Positions 45,049 through 55,276 of a DNA stretch of 64,000 nt are shown piece after piece (positions within the stretch are counted from its first letter, which is position 1; each line of letters begins with the position of its first letter). The stretch is from Clostridium sp. KNHs214 (lineage in GTDB: Bacteria > Bacillota > Clostridia > Clostridiales > Clostridiaceae). The stretch is taken from assembly GCF_000744935.1 (NCBI RefSeq), contig NZ_JQMW01000013.1, positions 186,001 to 250,000 of the forward strand, written 5' to 3'. A program made the translations under genes and the position numbers. The notes beneath the pieces are model-generated. The model did no database searches. It saw only the letters and a list, made by a program, of their open reading frames with translations, and was not told the origin of the DNA.

Positions 45049-45837
45049 TCAAAAATTTACCATATCTCCCCTAGAGGGTCTCACAGGAAGTATAAATTGA
45101 CCATAATCAGTGTCTGCCAACGTTGATTCCACTTCATAAACTTCATTTATATTTTCAACTGTAAGAATCTTTTTGGGATTTCCTATATATAAAACATTAC
45201 CATCCTTTAACATTATTAATTTATCTGAAAATCTAGCTGCTAAATTCAAATCATGAATAACCATTAATACAGAACTTTTGCTTTCTCTGCTTATTTTTTT
45301 TACTATTTCCAGAACCTCCAATTGATGTCTTATATCTAAATTACTCGTAGGCTCGTCCAATAAAAGTATTTTTGGCTCCTGTGCCAAAGCTCTAGCAATG
45401 ATAACTCTTTGTCTTTGTCCACCACTTAATTCATCTAAATATCGTGATGCTAAATGACTTATTTCCATATAATCAAGTATTTTTTCTACAATATTCACAT
45501 CTTTTTTTCTAACACCCCAAGTCAAATGAGGTCTTCTACCCATAAGAACTGTTTCAAAAACTCTTTGAGAAAAAACACTTGAACAATCTTGAGGCACATA
45601 ACCTATTATCTTAGCAAGCTCTCTAGAACCCATTTGCTTTGCTTCTTTATCCCCTACATACACACTTCCAACTTCAGGTTTTAATATACCTTCTATACAT
45701 TTTATAAGAGTACTTTTTCCCGAGCCATTAGGGCCTATTACACTTACAATTTCCCCTTCATCCATACGAAAACTTATACCTTTTAATACCTTATTACTTC
45801 CATAACTAAATACCATATTATCAACTGATAGTTTCAC
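45049..45837 (-). CDS. ABC transporter ATP-binding protein, FepC/BtuD-like
   Basis: ATPase of the iron-siderophore/corrinoid uptake class (cytoplasmic side of the membrane). 262 residues: Walker A GPNGSGKST, Q-loop, signature LSGGQRQRV, Walker B ILLLDEPTSNLD and the H-loop VIHDLN. It overlaps nothing but follows the permease by 5 bases, so the two are co-translated. The C-terminal VRPSRGDMVNF tail is typical. Order after the permease: ATPase, then the (frameshifted) lipoprotein, as in FecCD systems. Substrate not determined by sequence. Confidence 0.94.
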   Translation of the reverse strand: MKLSVDNMVFSYGSNKVLKGISFRMDEGEIVSVIGPNGSGKSTLIKCIEGILKPEVGSVYVGDKEAKQMGSRELAKIIGYVPQDCSSVFSQRVFETVLMGRRPHLTWGVRKKDVNIVEKILDYMEISHLASRYLDELSGGQRQRVIIARALAQEPKILLLDEPTSNLDIRHQLEVLEIVKKISRESKSSVLMVIHDLNLAARFSDKLIMLKDGNVLYIGNPKKILTVENINEVYEVESTLADTDYGQFILPVRPSRGDMVNF

Positions 45838-45842
45838 ATTAT

Positions 45843-46937
45843 TTACCTCCTTTTTTTTATAAGTAAATATATAAAGAATGGAGCACCTAAAAGTGAAGTA
45901 ATAATACCTACAGGTATTTCAGTAGGACTTATAACAGTTCTAGCCAAAGTGTCCGAAAAGAGTAAAATTAAAGCTCCCATTAAAGAAGAACATGGAATTA
46001 AAAATCTATAATCGCTGCCAATTATTATTCTAGATATATGTGGAGCCACAAGCCCAATGAATCCAATGGTTCCTGCAAAGGCAACACAACTAGAAGCTGA
46101 TAAAGCACATAATACAAGACAAATTATCCTTACTTTATTAACATTTATGCCTAAGCTTACTGCCACTTCATCTCCTGAACCAAGGGCATTTAAATCCCAA
46201 GCATATTTAATCATTAATAAATTACAAACTAACGTTATAGGGAAAATTATTGAAAGCGTACTCCATTTAGACTGCCAAAGTCCTCCCATAGTCCAAAATA
46301 CAATGTCACCTAATTGTTCATTATTAGATACATATTTAAGTATAGAAACCAATGCTGAAAACACATATCCAATGGCCACTCCTGACAGTATCAAAGTTCC
46401 TGGTTCCAACCCCTTAACTCTGGCAATAAAATACACCAAAAGCATAGTTATAAGCCCAAACACAAAAGCACTTATTACCACAAAACACCTTTGAAATCCA
46501 ATAAAACTACTTCCAAAAATACTAGTACCTAATACTATAGCTAAAGCTGCTCCAAAAGCAGAGCCTGAAGAAAGCCCCAGAGTGTAAGGACTCACCAAAG
46601 GATTTCTTAAAATTCCCTGCATTACAGCTCCTGTAGCTGCTAAACTTGATCCAATAATTATAGCTGCCAAAACCCTTGGAAATCTTATTTTCATAACCAC
46701 TGTATTGTTAAGAGCATTGGCATCTACTCCCTTAAGATTAAAGATATTAGAAATTATAATATTTACCGTTTCTTTAAAACTTAGTGAAACAGTTCCAACA
46801 CAAATAGATACTATAGCTATAAAAATAAGTAATATGAAAAGCCCTGTAACTATTGTCATTTTTCTCTTTGTAAATTTGGCGTAAAATTCATCTTTTGCAT
46901 TACAAAACTCTTCCGTATCTATCACTGATATCTTCAT
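45843..46937 (-). CDS. FecCD/BtuC-family ABC transporter permease
   Basis: Integral membrane permease with about ten hydrophobic helices, 364 residues. Seen: FPRVLAAIIIGSSLAATGAVMQGILRNPLVSP (the family core), LEPGTLILSGVAIGYVFSAL, TIGFIGLVAPHISR and GTPF-type end FPIYLLIKKRR-like tail. The N-terminal cytoplasmic 25 residues are polar. It is separated from cobN by 230 bases in which no clear terminator is visible, so one long transcript through chlID-chlI-cobN-permease-ATPase-lipoprotein is plausible. Family also moves ferric siderophores and B12, hence the substrate is inference. Confidence 0.93.
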   Translation of the reverse strand: MKISVIDTEEFCNAKDEFYAKFTKRKMTIVTGLFILLIFIAIVSICVGTVSLSFKETVNIIISNIFNLKGVDANALNNTVVMKIRFPRVLAAIIIGSSLAATGAVMQGILRNPLVSPYTLGLSSGSAFGAALAIVLGTSIFGSSFIGFQRCFVVISAFVFGLITMLLVYFIARVKGLEPGTLILSGVAIGYVFSALVSILKYVSNNEQLGDIVFWTMGGLWQSKWSTLSIIFPITLVCNLLMIKYAWDLNALGSGDEVAVSLGINVNKVRIICLVLCALSASSCVAFAGTIGFIGLVAPHISRIIIGSDYRFLIPCSSLMGALILLFSDTLARTVISPTEIPVGIITSLLGAPFFIYLLIKKRR

Positions 46938-47167
46938 AATAAAATTCCTTTCATAATATTTAATGTACTGTACTACATAACTCTATATTTATAGAAAATT
47001 TGTGAAAACCACTGTTGTTTACCTCTATGGATGTAAGCAAAATATTTTAAAATATCTAAAACTTACTTTTAGATTAAAGCTAGAATTTAGGGTTTAATAT
47101 TAATGTCACCTTAACGCTTTTGTATGCAATTCGCTGTTTTAGGAATGTTCACATACAACCTATATTC

Positions 47168-50100
47168 CTAATCCTTAAGCTTATCCTTAATTTCCTTCAT
47201 TTTAACTTTCCAATCCTGTACTTCTGCAGCTGTAAAAATATCTATGCTTCCTCCTTGAAATTCTCCTTCCACATCGCCCATTTTTTCTTCTATACACCCT
47301 TCTATTTCTATATAATTTTCCTTTAGCTCTTGTAAAAGATCAGGCTCTGTATTCCAAAGTCCCCTTTGTTCTGCTTCCAATAGTCTTCTAGCTATTTCCT
47401 CCAAAGCCCAAGGATTGTTTTCCTCGAAGAATTGTCTATTTTCTTCATTACATACAAAGCTCTTTGTTATATCATCAAATATCCAATCATCTACCTGTCC
47501 TGTGGTAGCTTCCCAGCCATAAACTCTTCCTATACGCTTAGATATTTCACTGGCACCTTTATATCCATGTCTCTTTTGTCCTTCTATCCACTTAGGATTT
47601 AAAAGCTTAGTCCTTACAACTCTTCTCACTTCATCTGCTAAAGTACGAACTCTCACAACCTCTGGCTCTCTAGTGTCTCCATAATAAGTCTTTACATCTC
47701 TTCCAGATGCAGCCTTTGCTGCAGCAGTCATTCCCCCCTGAGTTCCAAAGTAGCAGCAACATCCAAATAAATCGTGCTCATCAGAAACTACCTTATTATA
47801 TGTTATATCTACAGTTTTTAAATTCCATTGAAGTTCTTTAAAGGCTTCCTTTCCAGCTACACCTTTTCCATAAGCATATCCATTCCAATATACAAATATA
47901 TCTGCCAAATCCTTTTCATCTTTCCACGCTGAAGCGTAAACCGCCAAATTAACACCTGACCCATAAGTACCAGGCTTAGATGCAAATATACGAAAAGTTG
48001 CATCTCTAAAAGCTTCCTCACTTTTATCTCCATCTAATTTTTCCAAAGTATGTTTTCTTACAAAATTCATCTCAATCGGCTCATCTAAAGAAGCTATTTT
48101 TTGAACTGCTTCATCTAATAAATCCATAGAATTCGGGAAATTATCCCTTAAAATTCCAGATACACGTACAGTTAAATCTATTCTTGGACGTCCTAATTCT
48201 TCTAATGAAATAACTTCAAAGCCACATACTCGACCATTGCCAGCCCATTTAGGTATTGCTCCTATTAAATATAACATTTGAGCTAGTCCCTCTCCATCTG
48301 ACCACATAACATCATTACACATCCATTGAATAGCTACGTTTTCAGGATACCTACTTTCTTCCTCCATATGCTTTTTTAGAACCTCATTAGCAAGCATTTG
48401 TCCAACTCTCCATGATGCCTTAGTAGGCACTCTATATGGATCTATAGAATAAAAGTTTCTTCCTGTAGGAAGCACATCATCCCTGCCTCTGGTAACTAAA
48501 CCTGATGGACCTGCTGAAATATATTCTCCATTAAATCCTCTTAGCAAAGCTTCTATTTCTTTTGATTCTTCTATTCTTTTATTTAAATCTTGTATTCTAG
48601 GAAACAAATCATTTATTTCTTTTAATGTTTTTATATTGGCAAGTTTTTCTCCTAATAATTCTTTAAAAAATACCTCTGTAATTTCTTCCTTCTCTAAAAG
48701 TTCTCTTATTAAAATAACGCATACATTACTAATGTACTCTAAAATAGCACCATAAGATTTCCCAAACTTACTCGAGAATTTTTCACCATTAGCTATTAAA
48801 TCTTTAATTTCTAATCCCATACTCTTAGCCACTTGGCCTCGAAGAGAAATTTTTTCGGTACTATCAAATTTTAATATAGAATTTATAAATTGTATTTTCT
48901 TTTCTCCCTCTGGTATTTCTCCAAAAATATGTTGTCCATCCTGAATTCCAGTGTTTTTAACAAGCGAAAGAATTCCATGGGCCTTTTCAACAATTTCTTC
49001 AAAAGACAAACTTCCATCTAAGGCTATTTGCTTATCTAAATTTGTTTTTTCAATTTCTTCCTTGATCATATGTTTTAAAGTATGTGCCCGATTAGGATCC
49101 GCTACTTTAGCCTTTTCATAATCCTCCAAATACCTTTCCAGTTCAGCAAGCTCATCATATAGACCTCCTTCTACAAATAAAGTCTGCATATGATCCACTA
49201 AAACGGCATAGCTTCTACGCTTTGCAATAGTTCCCTCTGGAGGATTATCTGCATTGTATATATATAAATGAGGTATATCTGCTATGGCTATATCAGGATA
49301 ACAATTTTTAGATAACCCAACCCCCTTACCTGGTAAAAATTCTAGATTTCCATGAGTACCCACATGCACCAAAACATCTGCAGCAAATTCTTTTTCTAAA
49401 TAATTATAAGTTGCTAAATATTGATGAGTCGGTGGTATATCTGGATCATGTAATATCTTGCAAACCTTTCCATCACATCTTGTACCAGCACATCCCCTCT
49501 TAGGTTGTACGCAAACTACTGCATTTTCATAAGACACTCCTGTTATTAAAATTTCCCCCTCATAAACCATAGAAGCTGGTACACCATCCATTTCTTCTCC
49601 TGGAGGATTTCCCCAAGCTTTTATAATCTCTTCTTGTACCTTAGGTGACCAAGTATAAAACCACTTTTTATAATCATCTACAGAAAGCGCTTTTAAAACT
49701 CCTCCTTTTTTAACTATTTCATCAGCAGTAGTCCATCTAAATTCTGAAATAGCCTTTCTATCCATAATATTACTTATTAATTCCTTGCCACTTTCAGGGG
49801 GATTTACACTGTATCCCACTTCTTTCATGCTTTTCATTATTCTAGCTACACTTTCCAGCGTGTCTAAATTTGCCCCTCCGCCAACTGTAGCCTCCACCGA
49901 TGCACAAGGATTATTATGAAGTATAAATGCAACTTTCCTATCCTTTAAAGGCCTTTTGGCCAATTTAATCCACTTGTGTATTTTATCTACTAGGCGCGAG
50001 CATCTTTCATCTATAGCCATTCTTGTTTCTAAATATTCTTCTCGTTTTGCACCGGAAATCATTACTGGTTCAATAACCCCTTCAAATTCCGGCATTGCCA

Positions 50101-51022
50101 CAGTCCATGAAATATCTTTATTAAGTCCCTGAGGATCTTCTTCCCATTCCTCCACAGTGCTGTAAAAAGAAGTTATAGGCTGAAAAACAGGAACATTTAA
50201 TCTCTCTAACAAATTAACTCCATTAGCTGCTATATTCTTATCTATAAAGTCATTACTTCTAGCCCTAGAATTTAGAAAAAAACAAGTTAATTTCACAAGC
50301 CCATCAATACGTGGTGAACCCTTATAATCAAAAAAATAATCCTCCACTACTTCTGCTGCACTTCTTGTTCCCAATTCCTCATCTTTCAAAGAATATGCAA
50401 AAACAGGGATAACATTATAACCTTTATTCTCTAGAAGATTAATAATTTTATTCTCAGGCTCTATATTTTTATTAACCCAATTTCCCCTAGACATGAGAAT
50501 TCCTACTGTTGGGGCATCTTTTAACTTATACCACCTACAATAATCTTCTATACTAGAAAAATGTTTAGGTGCCCTTGGATGATATATTCCTTCCCAAGGC
50601 AAATCTAGTGGTTCTTTGTATTTTAAATCTAAATTTAAAACCTCAGAACCTATATACTTAAGTATCTCAGTAAAATTATCTACTCCACCATATAATATAT
50701 AAGGTCTGCATTTTGCTACCATTTCCAAATTTATAGTTGACAATCCCCATAATATTGGATCCTGCGCAAGACAAATTACAATCTTATTTTTGTTTTTTAA
50801 GGCTGCTTCTATATCAGTCCAAACTGCATCAGCATTGGATCTATACAAAAAAACCAAATCTGAACTTTCTATATCTTTAAGTGCATCATCCAATTCTTCT
50901 TTTCCCTCATCTAAAAAGCGAGCTGAATATACTTTTACTTCTAAATCATCTTTAACATTTTCTTTTGCTTGCCTCATTATATTGGCATAAGTATGCCACA
51001 TTATCGCCGTAATTTTTTTCAT
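47168..51022 (-). CDS. cobN: CobN/ChlH-family chelatase large subunit
   Basis: Large subunit of an ATP-dependent metal chelatase: inserts Co2+ into hydrogenobyrinate a,c-diamide in aerobic B12 producers, Mg2+ into protoporphyrin as ChlH. 1284 residues. Seen: GCAGTRCDGKVCK, LVHVGTHGNLEFLPGKG, TGRNFYSIDPYRVPTKASW and TYGSGVNLAVYASAWKDE, all CobN/BchH hallmarks. Clostridia make B12 by the anaerobic route with a single-subunit chelatase, so cobaltochelatase activity is doubtful and metal or tetrapyrrole scavenging is possible. Shine-Dalgarno GGAGGAAAAATT. It follows the second chlI gene by 190 bases. Confidence 0.88.
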   Translation of the reverse strand: MKKITAIMWHTYANIMRQAKENVKDDLEVKVYSARFLDEGKEELDDALKDIESSDLVFLYRSNADAVWTDIEAALKNKNKIVICLAQDPILWGLSTINLEMVAKCRPYILYGGVDNFTEILKYIGSEVLNLDLKYKEPLDLPWEGIYHPRAPKHFSSIEDYCRWYKLKDAPTVGILMSRGNWVNKNIEPENKIINLLENKGYNVIPVFAYSLKDEELGTRSAAEVVEDYFFDYKGSPRIDGLVKLTCFFLNSRARSNDFIDKNIAANGVNLLERLNVPVFQPITSFYSTVEEWEEDPQGLNKDISWTVAMPEFEGVIEPVMISGAKREEYLETRMAIDERCSRLVDKIHKWIKLAKRPLKDRKVAFILHNNPCASVEATVGGGANLDTLESVARIMKSMKEVGYSVNPPESGKELISNIMDRKAISEFRWTTADEIVKKGGVLKALSVDDYKKWFYTWSPKVQEEIIKAWGNPPGEEMDGVPASMVYEGEILITGVSYENAVVCVQPKRGCAGTRCDGKVCKILHDPDIPPTHQYLATYNYLEKEFAADVLVHVGTHGNLEFLPGKGVGLSKNCYPDIAIADIPHLYIYNADNPPEGTIAKRRSYAVLVDHMQTLFVEGGLYDELAELERYLEDYEKAKVADPNRAHTLKHMIKEEIEKTNLDKQIALDGSLSFEEIVEKAHGILSLVKNTGIQDGQHIFGEIPEGEKKIQFINSILKFDSTEKISLRGQVAKSMGLEIKDLIANGEKFSSKFGKSYGAILEYISNVCVILIRELLEKEEITEVFFKELLGEKLANIKTLKEINDLFPRIQDLNKRIEESKEIEALLRGFNGEYISAGPSGLVTRGRDDVLPTGRNFYSIDPYRVPTKASWRVGQMLANEVLKKHMEEESRYPENVAIQWMCNDVMWSDGEGLAQMLYLIGAIPKWAGNGRVCGFEVISLEELGRPRIDLTVRVSGILRDNFPNSMDLLDEAVQKIASLDEPIEMNFVRKHTLEKLDGDKSEEAFRDATFRIFASKPGTYGSGVNLAVYASAWKDEKDLADIFVYWNGYAYGKGVAGKEAFKELQWNLKTVDITYNKVVSDEHDLFGCCCYFGTQGGMTAAAKAASGRDVKTYYGDTREPEVVRVRTLADEVRRVVRTKLLNPKWIEGQKRHGYKGASEISKRIGRVYGWEATTGQVDDWIFDDITKSFVCNEENRQFFEENNPWALEEIARRLLEAEQRGLWNTEPDLLQELKENYIEIEGCIEEKMGDVEGEFQGGSIDIFTAAEVQDWKVKMKEIKDKLKD

Positions 51023-51210
51023 AATTTTTCCTCCGAAATACTACTGTTTATTACACTAGTGGGTATTTTAATAACAAATACTAACTATAAAACAACAAAT
51101 AAAAAAATTATTATATAACTTAATTGAATATATAATTTTAAGGTCTACATTAGAAATATAAAGGAATTACAAATATGTTTTTAATTTAGAGCATAAAGTT
51201 TTTACATCTA

Positions 51211-52254
51211 TTATACTGTTGTGTTAAATTTCTTAAATATATCCTGTAACTTATCCTCTTCTACTCCCAAATCTTGAAATGGCTTCCTTCTCATACGATG
51301 TAGCATTGTAAGTTTAATAGAATCTATTACATCTTCCTCACAAACTACATATCTTTTATTAAATGCAGCCATAGTTTTCGCTGACTTCATCATTATTAAA
51401 TCTGCTCTATGGCCATCTACCCCTAATTTTATAGATATATTTGCAATTAAATAAAGCATTTCATCAGACAATTCTACCTTAGGTAGTATCTCCTTTGCCT
51501 CTATTATCTTTTGAGTAATTTTATTTTGTTCTTTTTCCCATTTTTTATAAAAAAACTCTGATTCATCATCAAATTCCGCTCTTCTCTTTATAACCTCCAC
51601 TCTTTTTTTAACATCATTTATTCCTGTAATATTTACACAAAAACCAAATCTATCTAAAAGCTGTGGTCTTAATTCTCCCTCTTCTGGATTCATGGTTCCA
51701 ACTAAAATAAAATTTGCTGGGTGAGTAAAAGAAACCCCTTCACGTTCTACAGTATTTACTCCCATAGCAGCTGAATCTAAAAGTACATCTACTATATGAT
51801 CATCTAGTAAATTAACTTCATCCACATAGAGAATTGCTCTATTTGCTTTAGCAAGTAGTCCTGGTTCAAAACGCTTCTCTCCCTTTTTTATAGCATTTTC
51901 TATATCAAGTGTTCCCACTACTCTATCCTCTGTAGCTGAAACAGGCAAATCTACTACCTTCATCCTACGTTTTGCCCTTGGCAATTTTTCTCCTTTAGCT
52001 AATCTTTCCCTACAATTACTACACATGGTAACTTCATTATTTGGATCACAATTATATGGACAATCTGCTACTACATCTATCTCTGGCAAAAGTGCCGCTA
52101 ATGCTCTTACAGCTGTGGATTTTGCAGTACCTTTTTCACCGCGAATTAATATACCTGAAAGTTTAGGATTTATTGCATTAAGAATTAATCCTTTTTTCAT
52201 TTCCTCTTGTCCTACAATAGCTGAAAAAGGATATATTTTTTTACCATCTCCCAT
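51211..52254 (-). CDS. Magnesium/cobalt-chelatase AAA+ subunit ChlI/BchI-like (second copy)
   Basis: AAA+ ATPase that drives the chelatase, 347 residues. Walker [10 protein letters not shown] (residues 39-47), Walker [23 protein letters not shown] region, sensor [10 protein letters not shown] and the arginine-rich C-terminus. Four Cys (65, 69, 78, 81; C-x3-C-x8-C-x2-C) form an inserted zinc- or iron-sulfur-type knuckle also present in the ChlID fusion. ATG 52254 follows GGGGGATTAAAA. It lies 17 nt after the ChlID gene; two AAA+ subunits in tandem feed one CobN. Confidence 0.9.
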   Translation of the reverse strand: MGDGKKIYPFSAIVGQEEMKKGLILNAINPKLSGILIRGEKGTAKSTAVRALAALLPEIDVVADCPYNCDPNNEVTMCSNCRERLAKGEKLPRAKRRMKVVDLPVSATEDRVVGTLDIENAIKKGEKRFEPGLLAKANRAILYVDEVNLLDDHIVDVLLDSAAMGVNTVEREGVSFTHPANFILVGTMNPEEGELRPQLLDRFGFCVNITGINDVKKRVEVIKRRAEFDDESEFFYKKWEKEQNKITQKIIEAKEILPKVELSDEMLYLIANISIKLGVDGHRADLIMMKSAKTMAAFNKRYVVCEEDVIDSIKLTMLHRMRRKPFQDLGVEEDKLQDIFKKFNTTV

Positions 52255-52271
52255 TTTTAATCCCCCTCGTA

Positions 52272-54323
52272 TTAATTTCCCATATTATTTCTTACAGCTT
52301 GTACCAAAGTATCTGATTTTAAATCATCTATTTTATAATATTGAGCTCCTAAATTTTTAGCCAATTCCTTTGCCAAATGGAAGCTTATTAAATTTTTCTT
52401 CTCTACATCAATAACTAATGTCTTTATTCTCTCTTCCTCTCTTATGTTTTCTGCTATCTTTTCTGCCTCCTTTAAGGGCTTTTCCCTAGTAACACTAACA
52501 TTTCCTTTTCCATCAGATATTATTATCATCATTGGAGAAATATTTGGCTCTTTAAAAAGTTCAGTTTTTGCCATTTCATAAGCCTTTTCCATTCCCGCTG
52601 ACAATGGTGTCCTTCCACCTGTTGGCATTTGCTCTAAAAGTTTATGAGCTAACTCAACACTATTAGTAGGTGGTAATATAGCTTCTGCTGTTTCACCCTT
52701 AAAGGCAATCATCGCTATTTTATCCCTCTTTTGATAAGCATCTAATAAAAGAGATAAAATTGCTCCCTTGGTTTCTACCATACGCTGTTGTGCTCCCATG
52801 GATCCACTAGCATCAACTACAAAAATAAGAAAGTTTCCAATTTTCTTTTCACGTACCTTATTTCGTATATCACTAGACTCTATAGCTATAGCTACTCCTT
52901 TATGACATCTGCTTTTCTGGTAAGGTGCCGCTGCCCTAAGTGTTGCATCTAATGCAAAATCATTATTGTTTCTTTCCATAGTACTCCTTATGTACCTGCC
53001 TGCCCTAGAAGGAGTTTTGGTACTGGAACGTCTCCCTGAACCCTTTCTAAGCACTCTATCTTTTTCATAAGTTATTTTTTTTACTTGGAATGGCTTACCT
53101 ATAGAAAATACCTTATCTATTATTTTTGAAGCTCTATTCTGTTGTTTTTCATCTGAAGTATCATCATTTTCCTGCTCTTCTTCACTATTATTTTCCTGAT
53201 TATTCTCATTTTTTTCTTCATCTTTACCATGTTTTTTTTCATTGTTATTTCTATCTTTCTCTTCATCTTCATTCATATGATTTTGATCTTTATGTTCTTC
53301 CTCATTATCTTGGTTTTTTTGTTGCTCTTCATTTTCAGGTGACTCTGGTTGTGGATTCTTTCTATGAAAAAGTACAAGTTCCGCAGCCTCATAAACATCG
53401 TCCTTAATAACCTCGTATCGTCCATTTAACGCTGCTACAGTACGAGCCGCTGCTTCCATAACAAGATCAGCTCTATGCCCTGACACAAAAGCCCTTATGC
53501 ATAAATCAGCAATTAGCTCTAACATATTTTCAGATATATTTACTTTAGGAAGAATTTCTCTAGCTTTTTCTATTTTCTCCCTTAGTTTCTTTTCCTCAAA
53601 ACACCATTTATTTTTGAACTCCACTGGATTTTTATCAAATTCTTCTCTTCTCTTTATTATTTTTACTCTTTCATCAGGCTCGCCTACACCTTCTACTTCA
53701 ACGCAAAGTCCAAATCTATCCATAAGCTGAGGTCTTAAATCCCCCTCTTCTGGATTCATAGTTCCAACTAAGATAAATTCTGCTGGATGGGCATAAGACA
53801 TACTTTCTCTTTCTACCACATTTATTCCCATAGATGCTGAATCCAACATTACATCTACAATATGATCATTTAGCAAGTTAACTTCATCTATATAAACAAT
53901 TCCTCTGTTGGCCTTTGCTATTATACCTGGTTCGAATTTACACTTCCCACTTTTAATTGCATACTCCAAATCCAAGGTTCCCACTACCTTATCCTCCGTA
54001 GCAGCTACTGGTAACTCCACCACTGGAACCTTTTTATGTACTACTTTAATCTCTTCCCCATTTTTTATTTTTTCCTTACACCTATCACAAAGCTTTATCT
54101 CTGCATCAGGATTACAATTAAAAACACAATCTTCTACTACTTTTATACATGGAAGTACCTCTGCTAAAGCTCTAACTGCTGTTGATTTAGCAGTCCCCTT
54201 TTCTCCTCTAATTAAAATTCCTCCAATAGATGGATTAACTGCATTCCATACAAGTCCCTTTTTCATTTTTTCTTGTGCCACAATAGCCGTAAAAGGATAC
54301 ACAACACTACCAAACTTCCCCAC
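52272..54323 (-). CDS. Fused ChlI-ChlD chelatase ATPase with VWA domain
   Basis: 683 residues: N-terminal AAA+ ChlI-like domain (Walker [10 protein letters not shown] residues 40-48, Walker [22 protein letters not shown] region, four-Cys insert [11 protein letters not shown] and LCDRCKE), an acidic Asn/Glu/Gln/Asp-rich linker (about 330-405), and a C-terminal von Willebrand A domain with [15 protein letters not shown] and a second metal residue in the TGGRTPLS loop. This is the D subunit plus an I domain, as in BchD. GTG 54323 is taken as start since AAAGGAG lies 8 nt upstream; the open frame to 54353 has no Shine-Dalgarno. Upstream leader carries an attenuator. Confidence 0.9.
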   Translation of the reverse strand: MGKFGSVVYPFTAIVAQEKMKKGLVWNAVNPSIGGILIRGEKGTAKSTAVRALAEVLPCIKVVEDCVFNCNPDAEIKLCDRCKEKIKNGEEIKVVHKKVPVVELPVAATEDKVVGTLDLEYAIKSGKCKFEPGIIAKANRGIVYIDEVNLLNDHIVDVMLDSASMGINVVERESMSYAHPAEFILVGTMNPEEGDLRPQLMDRFGLCVEVEGVGEPDERVKIIKRREEFDKNPVEFKNKWCFEEKKLREKIEKAREILPKVNISENMLELIADLCIRAFVSGHRADLVMEAAARTVAALNGRYEVIKDDVYEAAELVLFHRKNPQPESPENEEQQKNQDNEEEHKDQNHMNEDEEKDRNNNEKKHGKDEEKNENNQENNSEEEQENDDTSDEKQQNRASKIIDKVFSIGKPFQVKKITYEKDRVLRKGSGRRSSTKTPSRAGRYIRSTMERNNNDFALDATLRAAAPYQKSRCHKGVAIAIESSDIRNKVREKKIGNFLIFVVDASGSMGAQQRMVETKGAILSLLLDAYQKRDKIAMIAFKGETAEAILPPTNSVELAHKLLEQMPTGGRTPLSAGMEKAYEMAKTELFKEPNISPMMIIISDGKGNVSVTREKPLKEAEKIAENIREEERIKTLVIDVEKKNLISFHLAKELAKNLGAQYYKIDDLKSDTLVQAVRNNMGN

Positions 54324-54508
54324 AAAAATGCTCCTTTCGCATTCGAAAACCACATTTTTACAACAAAAAAGCCACTAAGGTTGCTTCACTAGCAAACCTT
54401 CGTGGCTTGAATTTCATAATCTATACAATAATCTAAATATAATTTTTACTATAATTTTGCTTTTTCATAAACCTTCGTGGTCATACAAGTCTTATTATAG
54501 CATTTTAA
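54324..54508 (-). promoter_or_regulatory. Structured leader of the chelatase operon
   Basis: The transcript from the promoter at 54494-54523 carries two copies of CCACGAAGGTTT (54480-54469 and 54405-54394), 75 nt apart; the second copy is the 5' arm of a terminator, and the first could pair with the same 3' arm. A metal- or cofactor-dependent attenuation device is likely, but it matches no riboswitch class that I know (no B12 box, no NiCo signature). Confidence 0.55.
54369..54408 (-). terminator. Attenuator/terminator before the chelatase operon
   Basis: AAGCCACGAAGGTTTGC and GCAACCTTAGTGGCTT form a near-perfect stem with a TAGTGAA loop, followed on the minus strand by TTTTGTTGT. It ends 46 bases before the start codon. 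Confidence 0.85.
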
Positions 54509-54523
54509 ACAATATTTTGTCAA
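54494..54523 (-). promoter_or_regulatory. Sigma-A promoter of the chelatase operon
   Basis: On the minus strand TTGACA (54523-54518), 18-bp spacer and TATAAT (54499-54494). The start point would be near 54488. Confidence 0.8.
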
Positions 54524-54530
54524 TACAAAC

Positions 54531-54689
54531 TTAAAATCCCTTTCTCTTAGCTTCCCTTCCACTTTCGTTAATTCCTGGTTCCTCTACAGTGGTATTTAAT
54601 TTATTTTTTGCCCATTGGTTTTGTGTCTTGTTTCCATTAGCTAAATAATTTTCCTTAGTCCATTCTCTTTTGTTTTTTCTGCTATTCAT
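54531..54689 (-). CDS. 52-residue hydrophilic protein, function unknown
   Basis: Sequence begins MNSRKNKREWTKENYLANG and ends GRE-A-K-R-K-G-F; very polar, with Trp10 and Trp26 in K-x-W contexts. No known family recognised. GGAGATGATGGT lies before ATG 54689, a convincing Shine-Dalgarno, so it is likely real. Its stop sits 8 bases before the -35 element of the chelatase promoter. It could be a small spore protein or a nucleic-acid-binding peptide; nothing in the sequence settles this. Confidence 0.65.
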   Translation of the reverse strand: MNSRKNKREWTKENYLANGNKTQNQWAKNKLNTTVEEPGINESGREAKRKGF

Positions 54690-54841
54690 ACCATCATCTC
54701 CTTTAAAATTTTCTCTTATTATAGTATGAATTGTTTTTTGATAATTAATTCTTATATATTTAAACTTATATTAATGGTTAATTATAATACAGCTGAGATT
54801 AGTAATTTGCATTACATCTTTAACGCAAAATTCCTTTTAAT

Positions 54842-55276
54842 TCAAAAATTACTTTTAACCCATTTATCCACATAATTCATGAATTTAATAAAGTCATTAA
54901 GATGATTTTTTATTATATCTATCATTATTTTTTCATCTATCCTCATATAATCATGAACTAATATATTTCTGAAAGATACCATATTAGCTATATCCTTTGC
55001 AAACTTTTTAGGCAATATGTATTCATCAGCTAAAGATAAAATACATTCCCTGTAAGTATCAGGTTTTTCCATATTTAATGCTGATATTATAATATTAGAT
55101 ATATCTATTACACACTCAATAGATATTTGAATCCCTCTTTCTATTCCCCAATATCTTATCATATCTTCTTTTAAATTTTCTTCAGTTATATTCATTGAAA
55201 CAGATTTTAAGAGAATTAAATTTTTTTGAAGTTCCTTAACTTTAACGTTAATTGTATCCAATATATTTCTAGTCAT
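54842..55276 (-). CDS. hepT: HepT-like toxin (DUF86 RNase-fold)
   Basis: Toxin of the MntA-HepT (type VII) system: in characterised pairs HepT is an RNase neutralised by MntA-catalysed AMPylation of the Tyr in its active-site motif. 144 residues, all helical. The active-site motif RNILVHDY (RX4HXY) is present with Arg, His and Tyr intact. ATG 55276 follows the mntA TAA stop without a gap (TAAATG). Whether the pair is functional, and its phage-defence role, are inference from the family. Confidence 0.9.
   Translation of the reverse strand: MTRNILDTINVKVKELQKNLILLKSVSMNITEENLKEDMIRYWGIERGIQISIECVIDISNIIISALNMEKPDTYRECILSLADEYILPKKFAKDIANMVSFRNILVHDYMRIDEKIMIDIIKNHLNDFIKFMNYVDKWVKSNF

Noticed and set aside
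54324-54508. Cobalamin riboswitch before the CobN/ChlID block
   Set aside because: The B12-box and its core are absent; only the attenuator and direct repeats are seen.
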